NCBI GenBank assembly: GCA_024760905.1
Contig: CM045738.1
Location: 51,504,797-51,568,796 of the forward strand
DNA length: 64,000 nt
Direction: 5' to 3'
Origin: Plotosus lineatus
Lineage: Eukaryota; Chordata; Actinopteri; Siluriformes; Plotosidae
Part shown: in pieces, positions 16,596-28,439 of the stretch
How positions within the stretch are numbered: the stretch's first letter is position 1
How the letters are laid out: each line of letters begins with the position of its first letter
The notes under the pieces: generated by a model
Seen by the model: only the letters and a program-made list of their open reading frames with translations
Database searches by the model: none
What the model was told of the DNA's origin: nothing
Translations under genes and position numbers: made by a program

Positions 16596-18941
16596 TCTCC
16601 TCCTTGAATCACCACCTTATTGTGGTGGAGGGGTTTGCTTGACCTAATGATTCTAGGAGCTATGTTGTCAGGGGCATAATGCCCATGGTATGGTCACCCA
16701 AGGCAAATAGGTCCTGGGTGAAGGTCCAGACGAAGTGCGGTTCAGAAGAACTCTATGCAAAATAAAAAGAAAAGGGCACAGTTTTCCTTGCCTGGACGTG
16801 GGTCACAGGGGACCCCCCTGAAGCCAAGCCTGGAGGAGGGGCTTGAAGGAGAGCTGATCAAGAGGGGAGCTGAGCTGTCTATCGATCACCACCTAGTGGT
16901 GAGCTGGCTTCGGTGGTGGGGAAGGCTGCCTTTCAGACCTGGCAGGCCCAAGCGTGTAATTAGGGTCTGCTGGGAACGTTTGGCAGAGTCTCCTGTCCAA
17001 GAGGCCTTTAACTCATACCTCTGGCAGACCTACAACCACATCCTGGAGGAAGCAGGTTACATGGAATCTGAATGGGCCATGTTTCGTGCCTCTGTTGCTG
17101 AGGTGGTAGCCCATAGCTGTGGCCGGAAGGTCATCGGTACTTGTCGTAGCGGTAACCCCCAAACCTGGTGGTGGACATCTGTGGTGATGGGGGCCGTCCA
17201 GCTGAAAAAAGAGACATATCAGGTTTTATTAGCCTGTGGGACTCCTGAGGCAGCAGACGGGTACCAGCAGGCCAAACATGCTGCAGCCAAAGCTGAAGCA
17301 GATGCAAAATCTTGGGCTTGGGAGCATTTTGGTGAGGGCCTGGAGAGTAATTATCGTTTGGCTTCCTCAATCCCACCAACATGCCCTCCATGGAGGAGGA
17401 AGACCCTGTGGGTTTGGGCGGGGGTCTGCCCATCACTGGACTGGAGGTCACTGAGGTAGTCAAAAAGCTCCTCGGTGGTCGGGTTCCGAGGTTGGATGAG
17501 ATCTGCCCTTGCTGCTCCTGTCTTGGTTGACACGTCTGTGCAACATTGCGTGGTCACCCGGGGCTGTACCTCTGGATTGGCAAACCAGGGTGGTAGTCCT
17601 CCTGTTTAAAAAGGGGACCTGATGGTGTGTGCCAAAATTGGGGAATCACACTCCTCAGCCTCCCCGGGAAGGTCTATGGAGGGGTTCTGGAGAGGAGGAT
17701 CTGACCGATAGTGGAACCTCAGATTCAGGAGAAACAATGTGGTTTTCATCCTGGCCGTAGCACTCTTGACCAAATCTATATGCTCCACAGGCTCTTTGGA
17801 GGGGGCATATGAATTTGCCCAATTTGTTCACATATGTTTTGTGGATTTAGAGGAGGGTTTCGACCGTGCACCTGGGGCTATCTTGTGGGGCGTGCTCCAG
17901 GAGTATGGCATTTCAGACCCGTTGCTATTGGCGATTCGATCGCTGTATCACCGGAGCCAAAGTTTGGTCCGTATTGGTAACAACAGGCTGAATTTGTTCC
18001 CGATGAGGGTTGGAGTCTGCCAAGGGTGTCCTTTGTCACCGATTCTGTTCATAATTTTTATGGACAGAATTTCTAGGCGCAGCTGAAGCATTGAGGGATT
18101 CTGGTTTGGTGGCCATTGGGTCTTGTCTCTACTTTTTGCATATGATGTTATCCTTTGGGCTTCACTAGGCCGGGATCTCCAGCTCTCATTGGAGTGATTT
18201 GCAGTCAAGTGCGAAGCAGCCGGGATGAAAATCAGCACCTCCAAGTCTGAGGCCACAGTTCTCAGTTGGATGAGGGTGGAATGCACCCTCCGGGTCGGGA
18301 ATAAAGTCCTGCCCCAAGTGGAGGAGTTTAAGTATCTTGGGGTCTTGTTCATGAGTGAGAGAATGATGGAGCGGGAGATCGACAGATGGATTGCTGCAGC
18401 CTGTGTTGTTAAACGGAGCCTATAAGGGTCCATCTTAGTGAAGAAGGAGCTGAGCCGCAAGGCAAAGCTCTCAATTTCCCAGTCGATCTATGTTCCAACC
18501 CTATGCTTTTTACCCTGAGCTTTGGCTAGTGACCGAAAGAACAAAGTCATGGATACAAGCAGCTGAAATGAGCTTCATTTGCCGGGTGATGGGGCTCTCC
18601 CTTAGAGATAAGGTGAAAAGCTCTACCATCCAGGGAAAGCTCGGAGTAGATCCACTGCTCCTCTGCATTGAGAGAGGTCAGTTGAGGCGGCTTGGGTGTC
18701 TGATCAGAATGCCTCCCAACACCTCCCTAGTGTGGTGTTTCGAGCATTGCAACCGGGAAGAGACCCTGGGGTTGTCCTAGAACATGCTGGAGGGACTATG
18801 TCACCTTGGTGTCCCCTGGAAGAGCTGGAGGAAGTGGCTGGGGAGAGGGACGTCTGGGTCTCTTTGCTTAGGTTGCTTTCCCCACGCCCCAACCCCGGAA
18901 GAAGCAGAAGAAGATGATGATAATGATGAAGATGATGATAT
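16596..18941 (+). mobile_element. Rex3-type LINE, internally deleted copy
   Basis: The 5'UTR at 16,596-16,790 is shared with the copy at 23.1-26.4 kb (inverted there). Nearly all of the endonuclease is deleted: the 5' region jumps to [20 protein letters not shown] at about 16,850. The linker frame runs 16,755-17,459. The RT follows in pieces ([32 protein letters not shown] at 17,739-18,086; the catalytic motif reads FAYD for [14 protein letters not shown] at 18,225-18,425; [13 protein letters not shown] near 18,540). A degenerate (GAT)n tail ends at 18,941. Several stops and frameshifts make it dead. The RT style and (GAT)n tail match Rex3 of fish, an RTE-clade element. Confidence 0.8.
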
Positions 18942-18944
18942 AAT

Positions 18945-19880
18945 GTTTCACAGGATGGGAGGATACAGAAAGAGGATCTTGGACGGTTTCTTTTTGAACA
19001 ATCTCTCTAAACCATCCAGCAACCTGGTCCTCTCCTCTGCTCTCTCCTCTTCAGCTTCACTTCATAGGTTCTCAATGGGGTTGAGGGCTAGGAACTGAGA
19101 TTGCCATGGGAGGAACTTGATCCTATGCCTGGTGAATCATTTCTGTGTAGATTTGGCCACATGATAAGGGTCATTATCTTGCCAAAAGACCCAATGACAG
19201 CCCATCGTCAGCTTTTGGGCAGAGGCCACCAGATTTTGATTTAAAATGTCCTGGCATTTCAAAATGTTTATGATACCATGCAGCCTAACAAGGCTCCCAG
19301 GGCCTCTGGAAGTAAAACAGGTCACATCATCACCGATTGTCCTCATACATGCATTCTCATCTTTTGTGCTCCACTAGACCCACTTAGAGTGTTTGTTGCA
19401 AAAAAATCATATCTTGGTCTCATGTGACCAAAGCACTCGGTCCCAGTTGAAGTCCCAGTACAGCTTAGCAAAGTCTAGATGTCTGTGCTTATGATTGTGA
19501 GTCAGAAAAGGTTTTTTCAAGGTTTTTACATTCCTCCTGAACAGCTTGTTAGCATGTAGGTGGTGCCTGATAGTTATTTTGGAGACTTTGTGACCCCAAG
19601 ATGCTCCCATCTGTTACGATTCTTTAACAGTGAGCTTTGGAGAACATTTTATTACTCCTACCATCCCCCTCACTGTGCGTATTGGCAAAATATCCTTGCG
19701 TCTTCTTACAGGGTTGTCTATCACTGTTCCTGTTGTTTTACACCTCTTAATGATTCCTCTGATGGTAGATATGGACAAGTGCAGGCAAGGGGTGATTTTC
19801 TTGTAGCCGTTGCCTGACTTGTGAAGGTCGACACAGATCTGCATTACTTGAATGGTGAGTTGCTTAGTGTTTCTCATGTT
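18945..19880 (-). mobile_element. Tc1-like transposase remnant
   Basis: Minus strand. N-terminal paired-type helix-turn-helix at 19,877-19,614 (QLTIQVMQICVDLHKSGNGY, then TIRGIIKR). Middle part at 19,610-19,407 with FRRNVKTLKKPFL and DRVLWSHETKI, where the first catalytic Asp (WSDETK) is His. Then WQDNDPYHVAKSTQK with the second Asp, and NPIENL with the Glu near 19,080. Stops occur between pieces and no terminal inverted repeats flank it. A dead DD34E Tc1/mariner element. Confidence 0.85.
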
Positions 19881-19884
19881 GAAG

Positions 19885-20062
19885 AGTGGATAGGTGGCAT
19901 CGTGGTTCGCACGGTCGCCTCACAGCAAGACAGTTCTGGGTTCAATTCCCAGCCTGAGTGTTTGCATGTATAGTTAGCATTTTCTCCCTCTATTTGCATG
20001 AATTTTCTTCCACAGTCCAAAAACATGCACAGTAGGCTGATGGACTGTTTCAAATCATCCTC
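19885..20062 (+). repeat. V-SINE-like tRNA-headed repeat
   Basis: GGTGGCATCGTGGTTCGCAC (A-box region), CGCCTCACAGCAAG, then the B box GGTTCAATTCCCAG, then the body piece CACAGTCCAAAAACATGCAC. This is the common fish repeat used in V-SINEs. The 3' part is missing. Confidence 0.7.
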
Positions 20063-20063
20063 A

Positions 20064-20276
20064 CAGTGGTATGAAAAAGTATCTGAACCTTTTGGAATTT
20101 CTCACATTTCTGCATAAAATCACCATCAAATGTGATCTGATCTTTGTCAAAAATCGCACAGATGAAAAAACAGTGTCTGCTTTCACTAAAACCACCCAAA
20201 CATTTATAGGTTTTCATATTTTAATGAGGATAGCATGCAAGCAATGACAGAAGGGGGAGGAATAAGTAACTGAACC
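20064..20276 (+). mobile_element. Left terminal inverted repeat of a Tc1-like element
   Basis: CAGTGGTATGAAAAAGTATC and the next ~190 bp match, in the same or inverted sense, both arms of the MITE at 57,093-57,349. Only one end is present here. Confidence 0.75.
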
Positions 20277-20288
20277 ATCATATTTAAC

Positions 20289-20385
20289 AGGGGGGGGGCA
20301 ACAGTGACAACCTTTGACAGTGAGGCTTGAATTCCGGACCTTGGGATCAGTACTCCAGCACCTTACCACAGGCCACCACTGCCCT
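20289..20385 (-). repeat. SINE head fragment
   Basis: The complement contains GGGCAGTGGTGGCC, a GATCCCAAGGTC block and a decayed B box. Body and tail are missing. Same family as 13,540-13,857. Confidence 0.6.
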
Positions 20386-20394
20386 TCAATTCCA

Positions 20395-20634
20395 TTTATT
20401 TCCTAGGAATTGTAAGAGGTGCGAATAATTATGGAACAAATGGTTTTATGAAAAATAATTTTAATAATATTTTTTAGTTGGGGATTTATTTCCCCCCCTT
20501 AAAATTCAGAGGTTGAAGGCTACATTTTTTCTATAATTTTCCGTTGAAGAGAAGCTTCTGCAATAAAATTGAATTTATTTCAAGGCTTTTAACACATCTG
20601 AACCAAGGGTACCAATAATTATCGATGGCACTGT
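20395..20634. mobile_element. Probable Tc1-like terminal repeat remnant
   Basis: Ends with GGGTACCAATAATTATCGAT followed by GGCACTGTA, like the right ends of several fish Tc1-type elements. The left end is unclear. Confidence 0.4.
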
Positions 20635-21475
20635 ATTTCTTCCTCATACTAAATAGAGAGCCTGGATGGTCATCATCGCATTCTCTAACCTTGGCTGCTT
20701 TGATGCTCACTATAATACATCTGGAATGACAAAATAACAGATTAACACATTGTCACAAGCTCAGTCCTCTCAGAAAAATGGCCGATGTCCCTTCTTTCCC
20801 CTGTATTTTTTTTAAAAGAAAAGAAAAAAGGTTTTCATCTTCAAACATGTTGGCTTTTAAAATGCAGTAAATTTTTTTTGTTGTTGTTGTTTGTTTTTTT
20901 TTGTACAGCACTACATTAGTGAAAGTAGGTTGACATGAGGAAGTTTAAACACATGTTCACTTTGGTGTTTGTTGTCCAGGTGTCCACTTGTGCAGAAAGG
21001 CGGACTGCAATTCATTTACTCCTGTTTCTGCCTCAAGAAACTACAAAGCAACCAGGTGTAGCCAAAAAGAGTACAGAAAGAAAGCAAGAGAACGTGTGTG
21101 TGTGTGTGTGTGTGTGTGTATTCACGCATACGTCTGGAGCAAGTTATAGCCTGCTAAAAGAGCCTCCTCATAGCCTGCACATTGTAAATCAGCAGGTCGA
21201 AAAACAACAGATGATTGGTGGCATTAAGCCACGCCCCCTCGTTACTGACAGAACCCATGCTGAACCTAATGATGGATCACGCAAGCTAACCCAATTTAAC
21301 TTAGATTTGCTCTTAGGCATCCCAAGCAAACTTTATTCATCAAACATGCACTGCATAAATGATTTCAGTGAGCAATTTCTATTCTGAAACAAAGGCACAT
21401 GTTATACACACCTTCCGTGCACACATTCAATAATACGAAAACTTAAAAAATATTATCAATATAATCTATCTATCT
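20635..21475. other. Unassigned spacer with short (GT)n
   Basis: A (GT)n tract lies at about 21,092-21,120. A 150-codon frame at 20,935-21,387 crosses it and shows no recognisable protein features. Confidence 0.4.
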
Positions 21476-21476
21476 A

Positions 21477-21595
21477 CAGTGGGACCAATAAGTATTGGGC
21501 AACGTAAAAATGTGCAAGTTCACCCATTTAAAAAGATAAGAGAAGTTTGTGAACTTGCATATTTTTACATTGCCCAATACTTATTGGCCCCACTC
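21477..21595. mobile_element. 119-bp palindromic MITE inside (TATC)n
   Basis: Left arm CAGTGGGACCAATAAGTATT and right arm ...AATACTTATTGGCCCCACT are inverted over about 47 bp, with a short unique centre (CCCATTTAAAAAGATAAGAG). TA flanks both ends. TATC repeats lie on both sides (21,467-21,476 and 21,596-21,612), so it inserted into the array. Tc1/mariner type. Confidence 0.8.
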
Positions 21596-21619
21596 TATCT
21601 ATCTATCTATCTCTATATT

Positions 21620-21668
21620 GAACACTAGGAAGACGAAGGAGATGGTGGTCGACTTCAGGAGAAGCACT

Positions 21669-21729
<61 letters not shown>

Positions 21730-22592
21730 ACTAGTGAACATCCAGGGACAGGACATTGAGACAGTGGACAGTTTCAAGTACCTGGGTGTTCACCTTAACA
21801 ATAAACTGGACTGGTCCCACAACACCAACACCCTGTACAAGAAGGGCCAGAGTCGCCTCCACCTTCTGAGGAGACTCAGGTCCTTCGGCATATGCAGACC
21901 TCTGTTCAGGACATTTTATGACTCTGTGGTAGCCTCTGCAATCCTCTACGCTGCCATCTGCTGGGCCCCAGGCAGCACAGAGCGGGACAGAAAGAGACTG
22001 AACAAGCTGGTCAGGAGGGCCAGCTCTGTCCTCGGCTGCCCACTGGACTCTGTGGAGGAGGTGAGTGAGAGGAGGATGGTAGCAAAGCTCACATCCATCC
22101 TGTCCAACAGCTCTCACCCACTGCACCAGACTGTAGAGGAGCTGAGCAGCTCCTTCAGTGGACGACTGAGACATCCTCAGTGCAGGAAGGAGCGCTACCG
22201 CAGGTCGTTCATTCCCACCGCTGTCAGACTGTACAACGCCACTTTGTAACTGTCTGTGAAAATACCGGTTATGTGCAATAAAAACCCCACACACTTTAAT
22301 CAACCACATCTACCCCACTGACTGTGAACCATATCAACCCATCTACTCTGCACTCAGATACATTACACTTTAATATAGGCCAGTCTATAAAGTTGCTCCA
22401 TTCTTTTCTTTTATTGTTTATTAATTTATACTATTTATGTATCTATTTATTTATTTACTTATATAATATATATGTATGTGTGTATGTTTGTACTTGTATC
22501 TATTTTTGCACCCCCTACTGATAGTACCTCAAGAGCCTGTAACAGTGAATTTCTCCATTGTGAGATTAATAAAGCTGTATCTTATCTTATCT

Positions 22593-22623
<31 letters not shown>

Positions 22624-22625
22624 TC
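21620..22625 (+). mobile_element. L2/Maui-type LINE 3' part
   Basis: The frame reads NTRKTKEMVVDFRRS at 21,617-21,670, is broken by (CA)n at about 21,671-21,727, then resumes at 21,734-22,249: GQDIETVDSFKYLGVHLNN, LHLLRRLRSFG, LYAAICWAPGSTERD, ending RSFIPTAVRLYNATL. This is the RT thumb and C-terminus of L2-clade LINEs in fish. The 3'UTR ends AGATTAATAAAGCTG followed by (TATCT)n at 22,577-22,622, the typical short tandem tail. 5' truncated before the RT core. Confidence 0.8.
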
Positions 22626-22667
22626 TATTAAACTTTACATATAATTTGTTTATTTTTACACCGCTAT

Positions 22668-22795
22668 CTGGGTTATCAAAGGCTGGTCGTGTCTCTCACT
22701 GTCTGTGCTGAGAGGTTCATGTAAAAGAACCATTACTGACCTTTACAAAGAGCAGATGCAACATCATCAGTGTGTTTCTGCCATGCAGCAATTTT
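22668..22795 (+). repeat. SINE body fragment
   Basis: CTGGGTTATCAAAGGCTGG, then CTCTCACTGTCTGTGCTGAG, then GTGTTTCTGCC. Same body as 13,540-13,857; head and tail are missing. Confidence 0.7.
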
Positions 22796-22844
22796 TTTGT
22801 TAATGAATTTTGTTTTGTGAATTATGTAATATTTTATTTTAAAC

Positions 22845-22885
<41 letters not shown>

Positions 22886-23088
22886 AAAGAGACAGATGAT
22901 TTGTCATCAGTGATTCCAGAGAAGAGGTGGGTTTATTTACGGTTGATTTCTTCCCACTCCTTTTTAAGTATGTACACAAGTGATAAGGTGTAACTTTGCG
23001 ATTACAGTATATTTATTCTGAAATGCTTTCGATTGTCTTATGTTCCTCTATCACCACCTTATGTTTTATGTCACATACTTAAAATGAA
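22796..23088. other. Spacer with (ATT)n
   Basis: An (ATT)n tract at about 22,846-22,885; otherwise unassigned AT-rich sequence. Confidence 0.5.
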
Positions 23089-23094
23089 TAAACT

Positions 23095-23133
<39 letters not shown>

Positions 23134-23155
23134 TTCTGCTAAGTCCAAGGTCGGG

Positions 23156-23914
23156 TCACGGGGGCAGCAACCTAAGCAAAGAGGTCCAGATCCAGACATC
23201 CCTCTCCCCAGCCACTTCCTCCAACTCTCCCGGGGGGACACTGAAGTGTTCCCAGACAATCCGAGAGACATAGTCCCTCCAGCGTGTTCTAGGTCGACCC
23301 CAGGGTCTCTTCTCGGTTGGACATGCCCGAAACACTACAACAGGGAGGCGTCCGGGAGGCATTCTGACCAGATGCCCGAGGCACCTCAACTGGCCCCTCT
23401 CAATGCGGAGGAGTAGCGAATCTACTCTGAGCTCTCCATGGATGGTAGAGCTTCTTACCTTATCACGAAGGGAGAACCCCACCACCTGGCAAAGGAAGCT
23501 CATTTCAGCGACTTGTATCCACGATCTTGTTCTTTCGGTCACTACCCAAAGCTCTTGACCATAGGTGAGGGTTGGCTCGCAGATCGACTGGGAAATTGAG
23601 AGCTTCGCCTTGCGGCTCAGCTCCTTCTTCACCACGATGGACCTGTACAGGCTCTGCTTAACAGCAGAGGCTGCAGCCATCCATCTGTCGATCTCCCGCT
23701 CCATCCTTCCCTTACTTGTGAACAAGACCCCAAGATACTTAAACTCCTCCACTTGGGGCAGGACCTCATTCCCGACCCGGAGGGTGCATTCCACCCTTGA
23801 CCAACTGAGAACCATGGCCTCAGACTTGGAGGTACTGATCCTCATCCCGGCTGCTTTGCACTCGGCTGCGAATCGCTTCAATGAGAGCTGGAGGTCCCGA
23901 CTTGATGAAGTCAA
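23156..23914 (-). pseudogene. Rex3 RT C-terminal domain, 252-codon frame
   Basis: Reads from just after the FADD motif: [68 protein letters not shown], then [12 protein letters not shown] and [13 protein letters not shown]. The frame runs almost to the (GAT)n tail, so coding sequence reaches very near the 3' end, as in Rex3. Confidence 0.8.
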
Positions 23915-25070
23915 AAGGACAACATCATCTGCAAAAAGCAGAGACGAGATCTGATGGCCATCAAATCAGAACCCATCAACACCTCGAACGCACCTAGAAA
24001 TTCTGTCCATAAAAATTGTGAACAGAATCAGTGACAAAGGACAGCCTTGGCGGACTCCAACTCCCATTGGAAACAAATTCGACCTGTTATTGCCAATACG
24101 GACCAAACTGTGGCTCCGGTGATACAACGACTGAATGGCTCATAGCAACGGGTCCGGAACGCCGTACTCTCGGAGCACGCCCCACAAGATTGTTCGAGGG
24201 ACATGGTCGAAAACCTTTTCCAAATCCACAAAGCACATGTGGACAGATTGGACAAACCCCCAAGCCCCCTCCAGAATCCTGTGGAGCGTATAGAGTTGGT
24301 CAAGAGTGCTAGGGCCAGGACGAAAACTACATTGTTCCTCCTGAATCCAAGGTTTGACGATCGGTCAGATCTTCCTCTATTGTACCCCTGCATAGACTTT
24401 CCCACGTAGGCTGAGGAATGTAATTCTCTGATAATTGGAACATACCCTCCAGTCACCCTTCTTAAAAATCGGGACCACAACCCCAATTTGCCAATCCTGA
24501 AGTACAGCCCCCAATGACCACGCAATGTTGCAGAGATGTGTCAACCAAAACAGTCCTACAGCATCCAGAGCCCTGAGATATTCCGGGCGGATCTCGTCCA
24601 ACCTTGGAACTCGACCACCGAGGAGCTTTTTGACAACCTCAGTGACCTCGACTCCAGTGATGGGCGGACCCCCACCCAAACCCCCAGGGTCTTCCTTTTC
24701 CACGGAGGGCGTGTTGGTGGGATTGAGGAGGTCCTCAAAGTATTCCCTCCACCACTCGATGACATCCCCAGTCGAGGTAAGCAGCTCTCCACCTCCACTG
24801 TAAAGCAGTGGAGAACTGCTTCCCCCTCCTAAGGCGTCGGGTGGCGGTCCAGAACCTTATTGAGACCAACCAATAATCACTCTCCAGGCCCTCACCGAAT
24901 TCCTCCCACGCCCGAGAATTTGCATCTGTGACAGCCTCGGCTGCAGCACATTTGGCCTGCCGGTACCTGTTTGCTGCCTCGGGATTCCACAGGCCAATAA
25001 AACCCGATAAGCCTCTTTCTTCAGCTGGACGGCCCCCTTCACCGCAGGTGTCCACTACCGGGTTCGGGGT

Positions 25071-25751
25071 TTACTGCCATCCAAGCACCGGCAACCTTAC
25101 AGCCACAGCTATGGGCTGCCGCCTCAGCAATGGAGGCACGAAACATGGCCCATTCGGATTCCATGTCCCCCGCCTCCTCCGGGACGTGGTTGTAGCTCTG
25201 CCGGAGGTGGGAGTTAAAGGCCTCTCGGATAGGGACTCCGACAAACGTTCCCAGCAGACCCTGATTACACGCTTGGGCCTGCCAGGTCTGGAAGGCAGCC
25301 TCCCCCACCACCGAAGCGAACTCACCACCAGGTGGTAATCGGTAGACAGCTCAGCTCCTCTCTTTATCCGAGTGTCCAGAACATATGTTCGCAAGTCCGA
25401 TGACACGACTACAAAATCAATCATCGAATTGCGACCTAGGGTGTCATGGTGCCAAGTGCACTTATGGGCACACTTATGTTCAAACATGGTGTTCGTGATA
25501 GACAAACTGTGATGAGCACAGAAGTCCAACAACGAAGCACCATTCGGGCTCAGACTGGAGAGGCCGTACCTACCGATCACACCCTTCCAGGTCACACTAT
25601 CATTGCCCACATGGGCGTTGAAATCTCTCAAGACAACAAGTGAGTTTCCTGAGGGAGCGTTCTCCAACCCCCCCCCCCCCCCCCATTTGGGCACCGCGAC
25701 AAGGGGCAACAATAATACCCACACCGGCTCGTCGCCTCTCCCCATGAGCAA
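25071..25751 (-). pseudogene. Rex3 endonuclease central part, 226-codon frame
   Basis: Contains [20 protein letters not shown] (normally GDFNAHVG; here R for G), [40 protein letters not shown] and [13 protein letters not shown]- and C-terminal neighbours are in other frames. Confidence 0.8.
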
Positions 25752-26420
25752 CTCCAGAATAGAGTAAGGTCCAGCCTCTCTCGAGATGGACGGTTCCAGA
25801 GTCCAAGCTATGCGTTGAGGTGAGCCTGACTGTATCTAGTCGGTATCTCTCCACCTCACACACCAGATCAGGCTCCTTCCCCGCCAGAGAGGTGACATTC
25901 CATGTCCCGAAGTTGAGAGTAAGTAGCCGAGGATCGGTCCGACGGAACCCATGCCTTCGGCTGCCACCCAACTCACACTGCACCCGACCCCTAAAACTCC
26001 TCCCACGGGTGGTGGGTCCACGGGAGGGCAGATCCATGTCTCCTTATCGGGCTAGGCCCGGCCAGGCTCCATGGGCAGAAGCCCGACCACCAGGTGCTCG
26101 CCTTCGAGCCCCTCCCCCGGGCCTGGCTCCAGGAGGGAACCCCGGTGACTCGCGTCCGGGCAAGGGAGACTGCTTCCTTTGATGTCTCTTAGATGTTATA
26201 GGGGTCTTCTGAATCGCACTTCGTCTGGACCTTCACCCAGGACCTGTTTGCCTTGGGTGACCTTACCAGGGGCATTATGCCCCCGACAACATAGCTTCTA
26301 GGATCATTAGGTCACGCAAACCCCTCCACCATGATAAGGTAGCAATTCAGGGAGGGGATGAATAAATAAACTAAACTAACTTAATATTGGTAAAACTGAT
26401 ATGAAAATTAGTTAATTATC

Positions 26421-26729
26421 TTAATCCTAATTAGGGTTGCGGGGTGGTTGGTGCCCATCTTAGCCGACGCTGGGTGAGGGCACAGTACACTCTGGACACC
26501 TCGCCAGACCATCACAGGGCAGAAACATGCTGATGGCTATGCAGCTCCTCTTTATAAAAGTCAGCAACGGGTCTTTTACATGAACCTCCACCACAGACAG
26601 TGAGGGACACAGCCGGAGTTTGATAACACAGTTAGCTGCACTGGGGGATAGCAGTGACAACCTGTTGAGAGTTGGGCTTGAACAAAAAATCTTGGATCAG
26701 TAACCATACCACTGAGCAACTATTGCCCT
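26421..26729 (-). repeat. SINE with the alternative L2-type tail
   Basis: Same tRNA-like head and body as 13,540-13,857 (complement of GATGGCTATGCAGC, ACCACAGACAGTGAGGG, ATAACACAGTTAGC). The tail, however, is the L2-like block with CCAGACCATCACAGGGC, GGTGCCCATC and TTAGGGTTGCGGGG. No RTE-A tail is present. Confidence 0.75.
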
Positions 26730-27508
26730 ATAATCAATTATTGCTCCAAGAAATTTAATTTCATTGACTCTCTCAATATCAGTACTACCTATTTGTATTT
26801 TTACTTGCATGTTTATTCTACAATTGCCAAAAAGCATTATTTTTGTTTTTCTTAATTTTTAATGATAACCTGTTTATGTCAAACCACAACTTCAGTTTTT
26901 CTAGTTCTATGTGTATGTTTCCCACTAATTCTCATAAATTTCCCCCCACACAATATAACAAATAGCAAATAAAACCAGTTTTAGTATTTTTGATACCTTA
27001 CAGATGTCATTGATATTCAAAATAAACCATTTTGAGCTAAACACTGACCCCTGGGGGACACCACAATGTCCAAACACAAAGAGCACCATTTCCTCAAACT
27101 CATGAAACACCTCCTGACACATAAGTAGCTCTTTATCCACTGAAATGCAATTCCTCTAATTATGTACCTCTCCAGCTTCATTATGAATATATTGTGATTT
27201 ATTATATCAAATGCTTTTTTGATCAAAAATAGCCCAATTTATTTTTTTTTTCTGATCAATGGACTGTGTTATGTCCCGTATTGGATCCAATCATGCAAGT
27301 AAAGTTGATCTGTTTGATCCAAAACCATATTGACTATCTGACATTAAATTATGTTTACCTATAAATTTATCGAGGCGGTTATGGAAAACTTTGTCAAAAA
27401 TTTTGGAAACTAGAAGAAATAAGACAGGTTTGTTTGTAAGATGATGCCTGTTCTTAGTCTTGTATAGTGGAATAACATTGGCTGTTTGATAAATTAAATA
27501 TGTATAGA
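26730..27508 (-). mobile_element. CR1/L2-like LINE RT fragment, decayed
   Basis: Minus strand: ANVIPLYKTKNRHHLTNKP, then SKIFDKVFHNRLDKFI, SQYGFGSNRST (27,551-27,291), then KAFDIINHNIFIMKLERY and IAFQWIKSYL (27,226-27,017), a decayed QGS..L-NGLF and a LVLFA motif, then MLFGNCRINMQV-like readings. The order is fingers to palm of an L2/CR1 RT. Multiple frameshifts; no endonuclease; no clear tail. Confidence 0.65.
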
Positions 27509-27905
27509 CAGTGGTACCTTGACCTACGAAATTAATCCGTTCCAAGGGCAAGCTCGTAAGTCAAAATGGTCCTTAGATAATAACAAAAATTCCCATAGGA
27601 AATAATTATAATTAAATAACGAATTAATCTGTTCCAACCCCATCACAAATTCATATAACCTGACACAAGCACATATATTTGACCTAATATATTAAAGATA
27701 AACATGTAAAAACAATAAATATTTCATAAATAATAATACATGTACTGAAAAATCAATGAGCAAACGAATTTTACCTTGTTTACTCAGGTAACAAGCCTCC
27801 CTTGCTATGTAATTGTGTTTGACTAGGTGTTCATTGAAAGTGACATACCTTATGATGACTGCTTGTTTGTTGTTTGGGCTCCTTTTAGGCACTGGGTGAC
27901 ATGGG
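27509..27905 (+). mobile_element. Pogo/Tigger-like TIR element, left end
   Basis: CAGTGGTACCTTGACCTACG, then GTTCCAAGGGCAAGCTCGTAAGTC, an end type familiar from vertebrate pogo/Tigger MITEs. The right end was not found before the gypsy element. A related right end lies at 55,700-55,873. Confidence 0.5.
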
Positions 27906-27989
27906 CGAGCAGCCAGGAATTACGCATAAAACAAGGTTCATGACCACTATCTGAATACGCTATATCTTTCCGGATACTAGCTATAAAAA

Positions 27990-28402
27990 GTGGCTGGAAT
28001 GACTCTGCGCTTTGTGGGAGTTTTTAAAGGTCTGAGCGATGGACTCAAAGATGAATTAGCTACGCAGGATGAAACGGCTGTTCTCAAAGAGCTGATTTCT
28101 CTAGCTACAAAATCGGACAATAGGTTGAGGGAGAGAGACAGGAAAAGATCCCTGGGCGAGTGGGTGGGCCCTATCGTCCCGCCTGCAAGCAGCCCCACGA
28201 TTTCCAACACCACTCCTCAATCTTATCCCCAACTTTCTCGGACTCCTTTCCATCGGCCCGAGGGGACCACCACAAGCCCATACAGTTTGATTGCGCCAAG
28301 CTGACGCCGGAAGAAAGACAACGGCCACTGACCAACCGCCTCTGCATGTACTGGGCCGAGAAGGGACATTACCTTACCCAGTGTCCAGTGGTGCAGTGGT
28401 GA
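27990..28402 (+). pseudogene. Gypsy gag C-terminal part with zinc knuckle
   Basis: A 104-codon frame from MAGMTLRFVGVFKGLSDGL, followed in another frame by LCMYWAEKGHYLTQCP. The latter is a CCHC knuckle (normally C-x2-C-x4-H-x4-C) in which the second Cys is Tyr. Capsid/nucleocapsid protein of the retrotransposon. Only its C-terminal part is present. Confidence 0.7.
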
Positions 28403-28439
28403 GCTGAGTCTCCTCAACTCCCTGGAAATGACGTCAGAT

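Larger units (their letters stand above)
23089..26357 (-). mobile_element. Rex3-type LINE, near full-length
   Basis: Minus strand, from a 5'UTR near 26,357 to a (GAT)n tail at 23,132-23,089. Order: endonuclease (26,037-25,600 with FGTWNVTSLAGKEPDL; 25,751-25,071 with [19 protein letters not shown] and STDYHLVVS), linker (25,055-24,735), RT fingers (24,703-24,377: DWRVCSNYQRITFLSLRGK), RT palm (about 24,350-23,960, with the FADD region near 23,940), and C-terminus (23,914-23,156). A C run at 25,670-25,684 and many frameshifts and stops break it. About 3.27 kb, close to a complete element. Retroposed by target-primed reverse transcription; inactive now. Confidence 0.85.

Noticed and set aside
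20935..21387. 150-codon host gene
   Set aside because: Crosses a (GT)n tract and shows no domain, signal peptide or splice support.
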